DNA from: Helicobacteraceae bacterium
GTDB lineage: Bacteria > Campylobacterota > Campylobacteria > Campylobacterales > SZUA-545
Direction: 5' to 3'
Assembly (NCBI GenBank): GCA_031268655.1
Contig: JAIRWX010000069.1
Location: 1 to 32,478 of the forward strand
Length of the DNA stretch: 32,478 nt
In this document: positions 21,144 through 29,806 of the stretch, piece by piece
Position numbering within the stretch: the first letter of the stretch is position 1
Layout of the letters: every line of letters starts with the position of its first letter
Translations under genes and position numbers: made by a program
Notes under the pieces: model-generated
What the model saw: only the letters and a program-made list of their open reading frames with translations
Told to the model about the DNA's origin: nothing
The model's database searches: none

Positions 21144-21827
21144 ATGGTGATTTTCGGCAGACAGCCCGTGCTTTACGCGATCGAGCGGCATGACGATATG
21201 ATCGAAACGCTTTTTGTCGCTAAAGAGCTGGACAAAAAACTCTTCGCCAGACTAAAAAGCGTGAAAAAGCCTATAGAGGTTTTGGACTTCAAAAAATCCC
21301 AAGCGATGGCTCGCGGACAGAATCATCAGGGAATGCTGGCTAAAATCAGACCGCTTTTGTTTCGCGAAAACGACGAGGCGTATAATTCGCGTTTCGCCGT
21401 GATGTGCGCGGGGATTACGGACGCGGGCAATTTGGGCGCGATTGCGCGCACCGTTTACGCGCTGGGCGTGGACGCGCTCGTCTTTAGCGGCGTTAAAAGC
21501 GTCAATTTGGAAACGTTAATCCGCGCAAGTAGCGGCGCGGCTCTATCTATGCCGCTTTTTTTGACGCCAAACACGCTTGAGGCGATCGAATGTTTTAGGC
21601 AGAAGGAATTTTTGACGATCGGCGCGGATCCAAAGGGCGAGGACGCGAGAGTTTTCAGGTGCGACGCGCAAAAAAGGCTTCTCGTGTTGGGCGCGGAGGA
21701 GCGCGGTTTGAGCGAGCGAACGCTCAAAAAGCTGGATCGCAAAATCGCGATTGCAATGGAGCGGGAGTTTGACTCGTTGAACGTTTCCGTCGCCGCGGCA
21801 ATTTTGATCGATAGGATAAGACGGTGA
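21144..21827 (+). CDS. rlmB: 23S rRNA (guanosine-2'-O)-methyltransferase, SpoU family (RlmB-like)
   Basis: 'IFGRQPVLYAIER', 'ITDAGNLGAIARTVYALGVDALVFSG', 'LVLGAEERGLSERTLKKLDRKIAIAM...SLNVSVAAAILI'; the order rpmE-rsmI-rlmB is known from Helicobacter. Confidence 0.93.
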   Translation: MVIFGRQPVLYAIERHDDMIETLFVAKELDKKLFARLKSVKKPIEVLDFKKSQAMARGQNHQGMLAKIRPLLFRENDEAYNSRFAVMCAGITDAGNLGAIARTVYALGVDALVFSGVKSVNLETLIRASSGAALSMPLFLTPNTLEAIECFRQKEFLTIGADPKGEDARVFRCDAQKRLLVLGAEERGLSERTLKKLDRKIAIAMEREFDSLNVSVAAAILIDRIRR

Positions 21828-22651
21828 GTGGATTCGAAACCTTAAAAACGATGGATCTTGGCGATATGTATCGCCAAACGCGCATTTCTGTAGCCGAGTT
21901 GAAAGCGTTGCTGGCAAAACGCTTTGAAAACTTCAACCGCGCCAAAGCGCTCGGTTTTTTCAAGATTTTAGAGCGGGAATACAATCTGGACCTGAGCGAT
22001 CTCGTCGCCGAATACGAGGCGTTTTACGGCGCGAAAAACGAAGACGAACAGATCTTTGTAGTCGCCAAAGAGGAGAAAAGCCGCGCCGGAAAATACCTGA
22101 TTGTCGTACTCGCGCTGATCGTGGTAGCGCTTGGCTGGACTTTTGCGCAACTAGGAGAGAACGCGCAAAGCCCGCAAAGCGCGCCGATCGCGCCGACACA
22201 ACCGATCGTTACGCCTACGCCGACGGTTGCGCCCTCCCCCAGCTCGCTGGTGGAGGCGGCGCGGCAGACGATCGCGGAGCCGCGGTCAGCCGAAACGTTA
22301 GCGCCAATCGTTATCGAGCCAACCGCGGAGGAGCAGAGCGTGGCAAGCGCGCCGATCGCGCAGTTTTACGTGCTGCCCGAAGGCGATCTGTGGATTCAGA
22401 TTACATACCTTGACACGGGGCAGCGCGAACAGAGGACAGTTTCGGCTCGCTACGATTTTGATCCTACAAGAGACGCGGATTTTCTTTTCGGACACGGACG
22501 ATTCAGGCTTACGTACGGCTCGGAGGTAGTCGAGCCGCAAACGAATCTGAGGCAGAGATTGCGCTTCAGCAACGGCGTTCTAGCCCGCGTTCCGGCTCCG
22601 CCGAGAAGCCGGCCGCAAGAGGCGGCCGAGGCGCAAAGCGAGGTAAACTGA
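21824..22651 (+). CDS. RodZ-like single-pass membrane protein
   Basis: N-terminal cytoplasmic helical HTH-like region, one TM (LIVVLALIVVALGWTFA), Pro/Ala-rich linker and C-terminal beta-like domain. Confidence 0.5.
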   Translation: MSGFETLKTMDLGDMYRQTRISVAELKALLAKRFENFNRAKALGFFKILEREYNLDLSDLVAEYEAFYGAKNEDEQIFVVAKEEKSRAGKYLIVVLALIVVALGWTFAQLGENAQSPQSAPIAPTQPIVTPTPTVAPSPSSLVEAARQTIAEPRSAETLAPIVIEPTAEEQSVASAPIAQFYVLPEGDLWIQITYLDTGQREQRTVSARYDFDPTRDADFLFGHGRFRLTYGSEVVEPQTNLRQRLRFSNGVLARVPAPPRSRPQEAAEAQSEVN

Positions 22652-22656
22652 AATAT

Positions 22657-23514
22657 ATGCGTAAACTACTCATACTCTTATCTCTGGTCGGCGCGTTATC
22701 TGGCGACGCTATTAACGACAAGGTGCGCGCGCTGGTCGATCCGCAAAGCTACGTTACGCATCAGAGACTAATAGAGATCATATTCAAAAATAAAAAAGAG
22801 TTTTTAGCCGAGCCGGATCGCGCCGACAGCGTTAAGGTAGCCGCGACGCTTAAGGACAACGGATTGCTGGACATATTCTACAGAGACGGACCCCGCAACC
22901 TAAGCGCCACCTTCCGCTCTGCGAAAAGCCCGATGTTTTTTCTGAAAGCGGCGAGCGACAGCCTAAGCGATCTGGGCTACAACTTCACGCGCATAAGCGC
23001 GATGCGATCGGACTCGCTCTTTTTTGAGTGGACGATCAGTTACCGCAGCGATCACGCGATCGACCCCGCGCAGCTATCCAAAAGACTCGCCGCGTTTCGC
23101 GTAAAGATTGACGATATTTCCAAACAGGGAGACGATTGGCGCTACTCTCTGACGGCGAAAAATCCGAGCCTGCCCGAAGCGATCGCGCTGGAATCTAAGC
23201 ACACGACGGAAGAGCCGCTTTCGGCGCAGAATATGTCGGGCGAATACTGGATCAAACTGCCGCCGTATTCCAAGTCGAGTCGAATCGGTATTCGCAAAAA
23301 AACCGGCGGCTCGTGGGTGGTTTACGCGGTGTTTTACGACGACGCTTTGCAGCCGATTCAAACCGCCGTTTCCGCAAACGCGGTCAGAGCGTTTATTTCG
23401 CCCTTTCCGGAGAACGCGGCGTATATGAAAATCACCGACAACGACATAGCCGTTACGCTCCAACACGGCTTGCAATTTTGGTTTGAGGTCGTCGGAACTC
23501 AGACGCAAAGATAG
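22657..23514 (+). CDS. hypothetical periplasmic/exported protein
   Basis: Signal peptide 'MRKLLILLSLVGALSGDA'; long ORF co-directional with neighbours. Confidence 0.7.
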   Translation: MRKLLILLSLVGALSGDAINDKVRALVDPQSYVTHQRLIEIIFKNKKEFLAEPDRADSVKVAATLKDNGLLDIFYRDGPRNLSATFRSAKSPMFFLKAASDSLSDLGYNFTRISAMRSDSLFFEWTISYRSDHAIDPAQLSKRLAAFRVKIDDISKQGDDWRYSLTAKNPSLPEAIALESKHTTEEPLSAQNMSGEYWIKLPPYSKSSRIGIRKKTGGSWVVYAVFYDDALQPIQTAVSANAVRAFISPFPENAAYMKITDNDIAVTLQHGLQFWFEVVGTQTQR

Positions 23515-23519
23515 TTTAC

Positions 23520-24746
23520 ATGTTTGACGAAATAGAATTTGATAAGATAAAACGACTGCCAAAGTATGTGTTTGCCGCCGTCGGCGAACTGAAAATGGAG
23601 CAAAGACGCGCGGGCGCGGACGTGATCGATCTTTCGATGGGCAATCCCGACGGTCCCGCTCCGCGCCATATTATCGATAAGCTGATCGAAAGCGCGCAAA
23701 AACCAAAAGTTCACGGCTACTCCGCGAGCAAAGGCATATACAAACTTCGTCTCGCCGCCGCCGACTGGTACAAGCGCAAATACGACGCGGAGCTTGATCC
23801 AAACGCGGAGGTTGTCGCGTCTATGGGCAGCAAGGAGGGTTACGCGCATCTCGTTCAGGCGATTACAAATATCGGCGACACGGCGATTATTCCCGATCCT
23901 TGTTATCCGATTCACTCGCAGGCGTTTATCCTCGCGGGCGGCAATGTGGCGCGGTTTCCTATGAAGCTGAACGACGATTTTTCGCTGGACGAAGAGGCGT
24001 TTATAGACGACGTTAAAAAGTGTCTTGTAGAGACGAGTCCCAGACCGAAATATCTGGCGGTAAATTTTCCAAACAACCCTACGACGGCGATCGTTACGCC
24101 GCGATTTTACGAGAAGATCGTCGCGCTGGCGAGGGAGGAGCGCTTTTATATTTTAAGCGATATAGCCTACGCGGAACTAGCCTTCGACGGTTATCAAACG
24201 CCGTCGATTATGTCCGTCGCGGGCGCTAAAGACGTGGCGATCGAGAGCTACACGCTCTCCAAATCCTACAATATGGCGGGCTGGCGCGTCGGCTTTATCG
24301 TCGGCAATCAAAAACTAGTCGGCGCGCTGGCTAAGATAAAAAGTTGGCTCGACTACGGAATGTTCACGCCGATACAGGTTGCCGCGACGATCGCGCTGAA
24401 CGGCGATCAAGCCTGCGTGGAGGAGATACGCGAAAACTACGTCGGACGGCGCGACGCGCTGATCAAATCTTTTGCCGCGGCGGGCTGGAAAATTCCCTCG
24501 CCAAAAGCGAGTATGTTCGTCTGGGCGCGTATCCCCGAACCTTTGCGTCCTTTAGGCAGCTTAGAGTTTGCCAAACGACTACTGATCAGCGCTAACGTAG
24601 CGGTTAGTCCGGGCGTGGGCTTTGGTCCCGCCGGCGACGAATATGTTCGTATCGCTATGATCGAAAACGAAAATCGCATCCGTCAGGCGGCGAAAAATAT
24701 CAAACGTTTCTTCCGCGAACAGGGCGTTGACGCGGGCGAAGAGTAG
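23520..24746 (+). CDS. class I/II aminotransferase (LL-diaminopimelate/alanine aminotransferase-like)
   Basis: 'VIDLSMGNPDGPAPRHIIDKL', 'VASMGSKEGYAHLVQAI', 'NFPNNPTTAIV', PLP-lysine 'ESYTLSKSYNMAGWRVGFIVG'. Confidence 0.92.
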   Translation: MFDEIEFDKIKRLPKYVFAAVGELKMEQRRAGADVIDLSMGNPDGPAPRHIIDKLIESAQKPKVHGYSASKGIYKLRLAAADWYKRKYDAELDPNAEVVASMGSKEGYAHLVQAITNIGDTAIIPDPCYPIHSQAFILAGGNVARFPMKLNDDFSLDEEAFIDDVKKCLVETSPRPKYLAVNFPNNPTTAIVTPRFYEKIVALAREERFYILSDIAYAELAFDGYQTPSIMSVAGAKDVAIESYTLSKSYNMAGWRVGFIVGNQKLVGALAKIKSWLDYGMFTPIQVAATIALNGDQACVEEIRENYVGRRDALIKSFAAAGWKIPSPKASMFVWARIPEPLRPLGSLEFAKRLLISANVAVSPGVGFGPAGDEYVRIAMIENENRIRQAAKNIKRFFREQGVDAGEE

Positions 24747-26255
24747 TTGAAAAAGTCGGTTATTTGGCTTCTTCTGTGCGCGGCGCTTTGGGCTGAAAGC
24801 GCGTTAAGACTTTCGCTGTCGGGTTTCCCCGCGAGGCTGAACCCTCTTTTGGCGACCGACACGGTTAGCGGCGAACTGAGCGGCTGGCTGTTTAACGGAC
24901 TCGTCAAATACGACAAAAACGCCAATATCGTGGGCGATATTGCCCTAAGCTGGCGCTTTAGCGATCCGCGCACCATAGTCTTTACGCTGAGGCGAGATCG
25001 CTTTTGGCACGACGGCAAACGGGTTACGGCGAAGGACGCGATCTTTACCTACGAAACGGCGACGAGCGACAAAATCTCCACGCCCTACAACTCCAATTTC
25101 GAGTCGATCGAATCTATAGAGGCGATCGACGATTTCACATTAAGAGTGCGCTACAAAACGCCATATTTCAAAGCGCTTGAAACGTGGATGATGGGGTTGA
25201 TCCCAAAACATATTTTGGAAAACGATCCCGATTTGATGACCAGCCCGTTTAACTCAAAACCGATCGGCAATAGTTACTACCTGTTGCCTGAAAAGATCTC
25301 GCCGTCAAAAAACGTGGAGCTGCTGGCGTTCAGAGATTACAAACCGCGTCCGCCGCTGATCGACAAAGTCGCGTTTGAATATATCCAAGAACCGAGCGTA
25401 GAGTTTTTGAAATTAAAGTCCCGATCGCTGGATATCGGATCGCTTGAGGCGGCGCAACTTGAGCGTCAGCTTGACGATCGGTTCAGGGACGACTACCAAA
25501 TCGTGGAAAACTCCTCGTTTAGCTACACCTATCTGGGCTTTAACCTGAACAATCCTAAGTTTCAAAATCCGAAAGTGCGCGAGGCGTTTAGCTACGCGAT
25601 CGATCGCGGGGAACTGATCGATATTCTGTACCTTGGGCACGGCAAGGTTTGCAACGGTCCCATTCTGGAGGGCGCGCTTGGATACGACCCAAACGTTAGA
25701 TCGCCCGAAAAAGACGCGAACAGGGCGAAACGACTGCTCGCGGAGGCGGGCTACGATAAAAACAATCCGCTGATAATCGAGATATCGACCAATTCTAACA
25801 ATCCAACCAGAATGTACGCGGCGCAGATTATTCAACGACAACTGATGGACGTCGGCGTAACGGTACGTTTGCGCGCAATGGAGTGGCAGGCGTTTTTGAG
25901 CAGAGTCGTTCACGCGAGAAACTTCGAGGTAATGCTTATGGGCTGGACTGTGCCGCTTACGCCTGATCTGTTTCCTATATGGCATTCGAGCGCCGATCGT
26001 CCGGGCGGTTTTAATTTCGCGGGATACAAAAACGACGAGGCGGACAGATTGATAGAACGCGCCAAAAGTACCGCCGATCGCAACGAGGTCGCGCGGATAT
26101 TCAGCGAACTAAGCGAGATTATCGTTAGGGATAATCCCTATATATTTCTGTACGTTCCAAGCGCGATCAACGCCGTTTCGCGCAGGATAGAGCCGATCGA
26201 GCCTACCATCGTAGGTTTCACGCACAATATACAAGATTGGCGAATAGCGCCGTGA
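24747..26255 (+). CDS. ABC transporter substrate-binding protein, family 5 (oligopeptide/dipeptide-type)
   Basis: Signal peptide; 'WRFSDPRTIVFTLRRDRFWHDGKRVTAKDAIFTYE', 'YLGFNLNNPKFQNPKVREAFSYAIDR'; TTG start abutting upstream stop. Confidence 0.93.
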   Translation: MKKSVIWLLLCAALWAESALRLSLSGFPARLNPLLATDTVSGELSGWLFNGLVKYDKNANIVGDIALSWRFSDPRTIVFTLRRDRFWHDGKRVTAKDAIFTYETATSDKISTPYNSNFESIESIEAIDDFTLRVRYKTPYFKALETWMMGLIPKHILENDPDLMTSPFNSKPIGNSYYLLPEKISPSKNVELLAFRDYKPRPPLIDKVAFEYIQEPSVEFLKLKSRSLDIGSLEAAQLERQLDDRFRDDYQIVENSSFSYTYLGFNLNNPKFQNPKVREAFSYAIDRGELIDILYLGHGKVCNGPILEGALGYDPNVRSPEKDANRAKRLLAEAGYDKNNPLIIEISTNSNNPTRMYAAQIIQRQLMDVGVTVRLRAMEWQAFLSRVVHARNFEVMLMGWTVPLTPDLFPIWHSSADRPGGFNFAGYKNDEADRLIERAKSTADRNEVARIFSELSEIIVRDNPYIFLYVPSAINAVSRRIEPIEPTIVGFTHNIQDWRIAP

Positions 26256-26293
26256 CAAAGCGCTAGACTTACACAAAAATTTGAGGAGCGAAT

Positions 26294-26689
26294 ATGGCGG
26301 GGCAGATTTTTGAATTTACGGATTTTCGACCTTTTCTTCGCCACGAGATTGGCGAAATGCGGCGTTTTCAGGAGGAACAACGAAAAATCACCGTTATGTT
26401 TCTGCGCTACCACGACGCCGATCACATGCTCAAGACGCTTAAGGAATCGCTCAGAAGCTGCGACGTTATTTTTCGTAAAAACGACGAATTTTTCGTAGTT
26501 ATGCCCGCCACCGACAAAGAGGGGTCTATGCATGTGGCGAGAGTGCTGGAAGAGCGCTTCGGGCATAACGTCGTGGACGTAAACGCCACTTGGCCGGAAG
26601 ACGGCTTAAGCGAAGGCGAGCTGCTTGGAAATCTCTCGCAGTACATACGAGCTAAATTTGATCTCGATCTGATGGAGATTATTCGCTAA
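26294..26689 (+). CDS. minimal degenerate GGDEF-like protein (131 aa)
   Basis: 'CDVIFRKNDEFFVVMPATDKEGSMHVARVLEERF' aligns by eye to the GGDEF core with the signature changed to KNDEF; GGAG RBS. Confidence 0.6.
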   Translation: MAGQIFEFTDFRPFLRHEIGEMRRFQEEQRKITVMFLRYHDADHMLKTLKESLRSCDVIFRKNDEFFVVMPATDKEGSMHVARVLEERFGHNVVDVNATWPEDGLSEGELLGNLSQYIRAKFDLDLMEIIR

Positions 26690-26711
26690 CAAAAGCGCCG
26701 CCGCTAAATTT

Positions 26712-26744
26712 GACGCGGATAATATATAATGCGACGCGGATAAT
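26712..26744. repeat. 12-bp direct repeat GACGCGGATAAT (26712-26723, 26733-26744) upstream of the FIST-GGDEF-EAL gene
   Basis: Exact repeat with 21-bp period, flanking TATATAAT. Confidence 0.6.
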
Positions 26745-26747
26745 GTT

Positions 26748-29048
26748 ATGAGAACTTACGCAGTCAAATACGAATCGCAACGGCAGATCGAGGATTTGGC
26801 GGAGAAAAACGGTTTGCGCCTAGCGCCTAATTTGCTGGCTACCGTTTTTTGCGCGACGCCAAACGCTCTTTTTGCAATCGGGCAGACGCTAGAGACGTTG
26901 TTGCCAAAGGCTTCCATAGCGGGGCTTAACGTTTGCTTGGCGCTATGCGACGACGATTTTTACGACAACGAAACCACGATTGTATTTACCGATTTTGAAA
27001 ACGTGAAACCAATTGTGTTTTCCTTTAACGAAGCGAGCGAAGCCAACGCCAAGAAGGCGATTTTGGAGTTGAAAGCGTCAAACGCGAATAACGCGCTGGT
27101 GTTTTGCTCGCAAAGCCAATGCGAATTCAAACCGTTTTTGCGATCGCTGGGCAAGAGGCTAGATACGATCGTTTGCGTAAATTCTATCGCCGCCTCGCTG
27201 ATACGCGACGGCGTCCAAAGCCACGGCGGCGCGATCGTCGTCGCCTTCGACGGCGCCGACTTTGCGTTCAGAATCAAAAAGAGCGTCGCGCCCATTGCGA
27301 TGGGCAAAGAGTTAACGATCACAAAAATTGACAAAAACCGCATTTTGGAACTTGATCGCAAGCGCGTCGAGGAGGTTACAAAATTTTATCTCGGCGCTAA
27401 TCCGCAATCCGACGCTTTCGCCTATCTTAAAGCCGCCGATAACCGCATAGCCGCCAAGATCAACGGCTCGCTCTTCATGAATTGCGAGGAGGGCGAAGCC
27501 TTGCGACTTGGGATACTGCCAAAAACCGCGTTTGATTACGGCGGATACGAGGAGCTAACGCGCGACAGGGCGCTGTGGCAGTTTTCGACGCGCAGCTTTA
27601 AGCGGGTTCGGGCTTCCGGTTGCGTCGCCGAGAGCGTTTTTTTGGCGCGAGAGTCGTTATTGGAACAAGTTGACGAGCTTTTGATATGGAGCGACGAAAC
27701 GGAGGACGAGTTCAAGGCGATGCGCGAGACTTTCGCCAATAACTTTGCGCGCGAAGAAGACTCTATGATCCGTCTGTTGAGCGGTTTAAGCGAAGATCTA
27801 GTCGAGCAGACTCGACAAAACGCGCTAAAGTTCTCGTCACAAAACTTAACGGCTTCGGCGCGCAGAGATTCGCTTACAGGTCTGCCCGGGCGCGACAGCT
27901 TTATCGAGGCGCTTTCGATGGCGAAAAGTCCGTCGGCGGCTATTTTTAATATTGAACGTTTTCGGGACATAAACGATCTATACGGCTACGACGCGGGCAA
28001 TCATATTATCAAAGAGCTTGCCGCGCTGCTTGTCGCCTCGCTTGGCGAAAATGTGCCGCTGTTTAGGATTGGGGGCGATCTGTTCGCCGTTTTAGCCGAT
28101 GGTTACGCCGAGGAACGATTCTTATGTAAAATCAATTCGGCGCAATCGATCGTAGGCGCGACGATCTTTTTAGAAGAGACGCTTGCCGCGTCCAATATCC
28201 GTCTGCGAGCGGGCGTGGCGTATGGTATCAAACAGACGCTCTCGCGCGCCGAGGACGCTTTGAGAAGCGCCAAGCGCAAGCGAACGTCGATCGTGATCGC
28301 GCCCGACGGCGACAATAACACAGCGCAAGAGAATCTTAAAATGCTCAACGTGGTTAGACAGGCGGCAATGCAGCCGTGGTGGACGCTAGCCAATTATCAG
28401 CCGATCGCGAGGGTAAGCGACGGGCAAATCGTAAAATACGAGGCGTTAATGCGATTACGAGACGCCAACGGACGCATCTATCAACCCGCCGCGTTTTTGG
28501 AACTCGCCAAACGATCGCGTTACTATCAGGAATTGACCAAACATATCTTTACCGGCGCGCTTAAACTTTTCAAAGACAGGCGCGAAGCCGTCGCGATCAA
28601 CCTAGCGCCGGAGGATATCCAAAATAATGAAACAATGTCCTATATAGGTTCGCTGATCGCCGAATTTGGCGAGCCGGAACGCATAACGTTGGAGGTAACC
28701 GAATCGGAAATGATCGAGGACTACGAAACGACTATCGAGGCGATTAGCAAAATGAAAAAATGGGGCGCGGCGATCGCCATCGACGATTTCGGAAGCGGGT
28801 ACAGCAATTTTGCTTACCTGATCAAATTTCAAGCCGACTACATCAAGATCGACGGCTCTATAGTGCGCGAGGTCGACAAAAACGAGAAGGCGTATCAGAC
28901 CATGGCGGCGATTGTGGATTTTGCCAAGCGGCTCGGACTGGAGACGATAGCGGAGTTTATCTCAAGCGAATCGATCGCGCAAAAAGCAAAAGAGGCGGGC
29001 GTGGACTATTGGCAGGGATACTATATCGGACAGCCCGCGCCGCTATAA
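26748..29048 (+). CDS. FIST sensory domain-GGDEF-EAL protein
   Basis: N-terminal FIST_N/FIST_C-like region ('SIAGLNVCLALCDDDFYD', 'ITKIDKNRILELDRKRVEEVTKFYLG'), degenerate GGDEF 'RIGGDLFAVLA', canonical EAL 'YEALMRLR', 'LEVTESEMI', 'IDDFGSGYSNFAYLIKFQADYIKIDGSI'. Confidence 0.88.
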   Translation: MRTYAVKYESQRQIEDLAEKNGLRLAPNLLATVFCATPNALFAIGQTLETLLPKASIAGLNVCLALCDDDFYDNETTIVFTDFENVKPIVFSFNEASEANAKKAILELKASNANNALVFCSQSQCEFKPFLRSLGKRLDTIVCVNSIAASLIRDGVQSHGGAIVVAFDGADFAFRIKKSVAPIAMGKELTITKIDKNRILELDRKRVEEVTKFYLGANPQSDAFAYLKAADNRIAAKINGSLFMNCEEGEALRLGILPKTAFDYGGYEELTRDRALWQFSTRSFKRVRASGCVAESVFLARESLLEQVDELLIWSDETEDEFKAMRETFANNFAREEDSMIRLLSGLSEDLVEQTRQNALKFSSQNLTASARRDSLTGLPGRDSFIEALSMAKSPSAAIFNIERFRDINDLYGYDAGNHIIKELAALLVASLGENVPLFRIGGDLFAVLADGYAEERFLCKINSAQSIVGATIFLEETLAASNIRLRAGVAYGIKQTLSRAEDALRSAKRKRTSIVIAPDGDNNTAQENLKMLNVVRQAAMQPWWTLANYQPIARVSDGQIVKYEALMRLRDANGRIYQPAAFLELAKRSRYYQELTKHIFTGALKLFKDRREAVAINLAPEDIQNNETMSYIGSLIAEFGEPERITLEVTESEMIEDYETTIEAISKMKKWGAAIAIDDFGSGYSNFAYLIKFQADYIKIDGSIVREVDKNEKAYQTMAAIVDFAKRLGLETIAEFISSESIAQKAKEAGVDYWQGYYIGQPAPL

Positions 29049-29054
29049 CCCCGA

Positions 29055-29070
29055 GCCGCCTACTGGCGGC
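29055..29070 (+). terminator. possible hairpin downstream of the FIST-GGDEF-EAL gene
   Basis: Perfect GCCGCC-TACT-GGCGGC stem-loop 6 nt after the stop codon; no clear U-tract. Confidence 0.3.
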
Positions 29071-29169
29071 GAAGCGTTAAACGGCTTTTAACTATGCCTT
29101 ACTATGCCTATATATGATAGTAATTTATAGAAGAAACTTAATCAAGGCTCACTACAGAATTTTCCTGTA

Positions 29170-29200
29170 CTTGACAAATTACTTGACATTTCCTGTCAAG
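29170..29200. repeat. direct plus inverted heptamers: CTTGACA...CTTGACA-TTTCC-TGTCAAG
   Basis: CTTGACA at 29170-29176 and 29182-29188, inverted TGTCAAG at 29194-29200; located at the composition junction. Confidence 0.6.
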
Positions 29201-29365
29201 ACACCTGACCGGAAACTGCTTAATTACGGATGATATATTGATAGATTGTGGAAGATTGATAATGAAATATCACAATGGGAACAATACTAAAATAATGATT
29301 CTGATTTTTCACTAATTGTTTTTTGCAATTTTTCCGCAAAACAGCCAGGGGAAATGATCGGCCCA

Positions 29366-29770
29366 CTACCGAGTAGATTCCGCTTCTTGGGCGGCGGCCC
29401 GGCCCAAAATCATTGCAATAAAAAGACCAACCCCCATTGACACCGAAAGAAAAGCCCATACCGGATGGCCAGATATAAGTAAGACAAGGGCGGAAATGAT
29501 AAAAATGATCCCGATTATCAAAAGAATCCGGCCTCCGGTTTTTCCTACTGGAATAATTTCCGGATTGGGGGATTCTTTGGTGGAATTATCTGCACCAACT
29601 ATTTTATGCCTGGTGGAAACACCGGTCCCTGGAATCCCGGTATTCAAATAGGCTCCTCGACTACCAATATTTGTGGATAGACCTTTTCCTCCGATAGTAG
29701 TAGATACCCCCGATTTCGACAGATTGATCTTGACCCCAGGCGCTATCTTTGTTGATTTTCTAAACCGCAT
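29366..29770 (-). CDS. DUF4236 domain-containing membrane protein
   Basis: 'MRFRKSTKIAPGVKINLSKSGVSTTIGGKGLSTNIGSRGAYLNTGIPGTGVS' is the characteristic DUF4236 motif, followed by two TM segments; start revised to MRFRKS. Confidence 0.88.
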   Translation of the reverse strand: MRFRKSTKIAPGVKINLSKSGVSTTIGGKGLSTNIGSRGAYLNTGIPGTGVSTRHKIVGADNSTKESPNPEIIPVGKTGGRILLIIGIIFIISALVLLISGHPVWAFLSVSMGVGLFIAMILGRAAAQEAESTR

Positions 29771-29806
29771 AATCACCCCCAGAAGGTTAAAGTTTAACAT
29801 CCCGGC

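Noticed and set aside
25413-25985. 190-aa minus-strand ORF
   Set aside because: Antisense to the substrate-binding protein gene.
29220-29459. 79-aa minus-strand ORF
   Set aside because: Overlaps the 3' part of the DUF4236 gene in another frame; no RBS or domain support.
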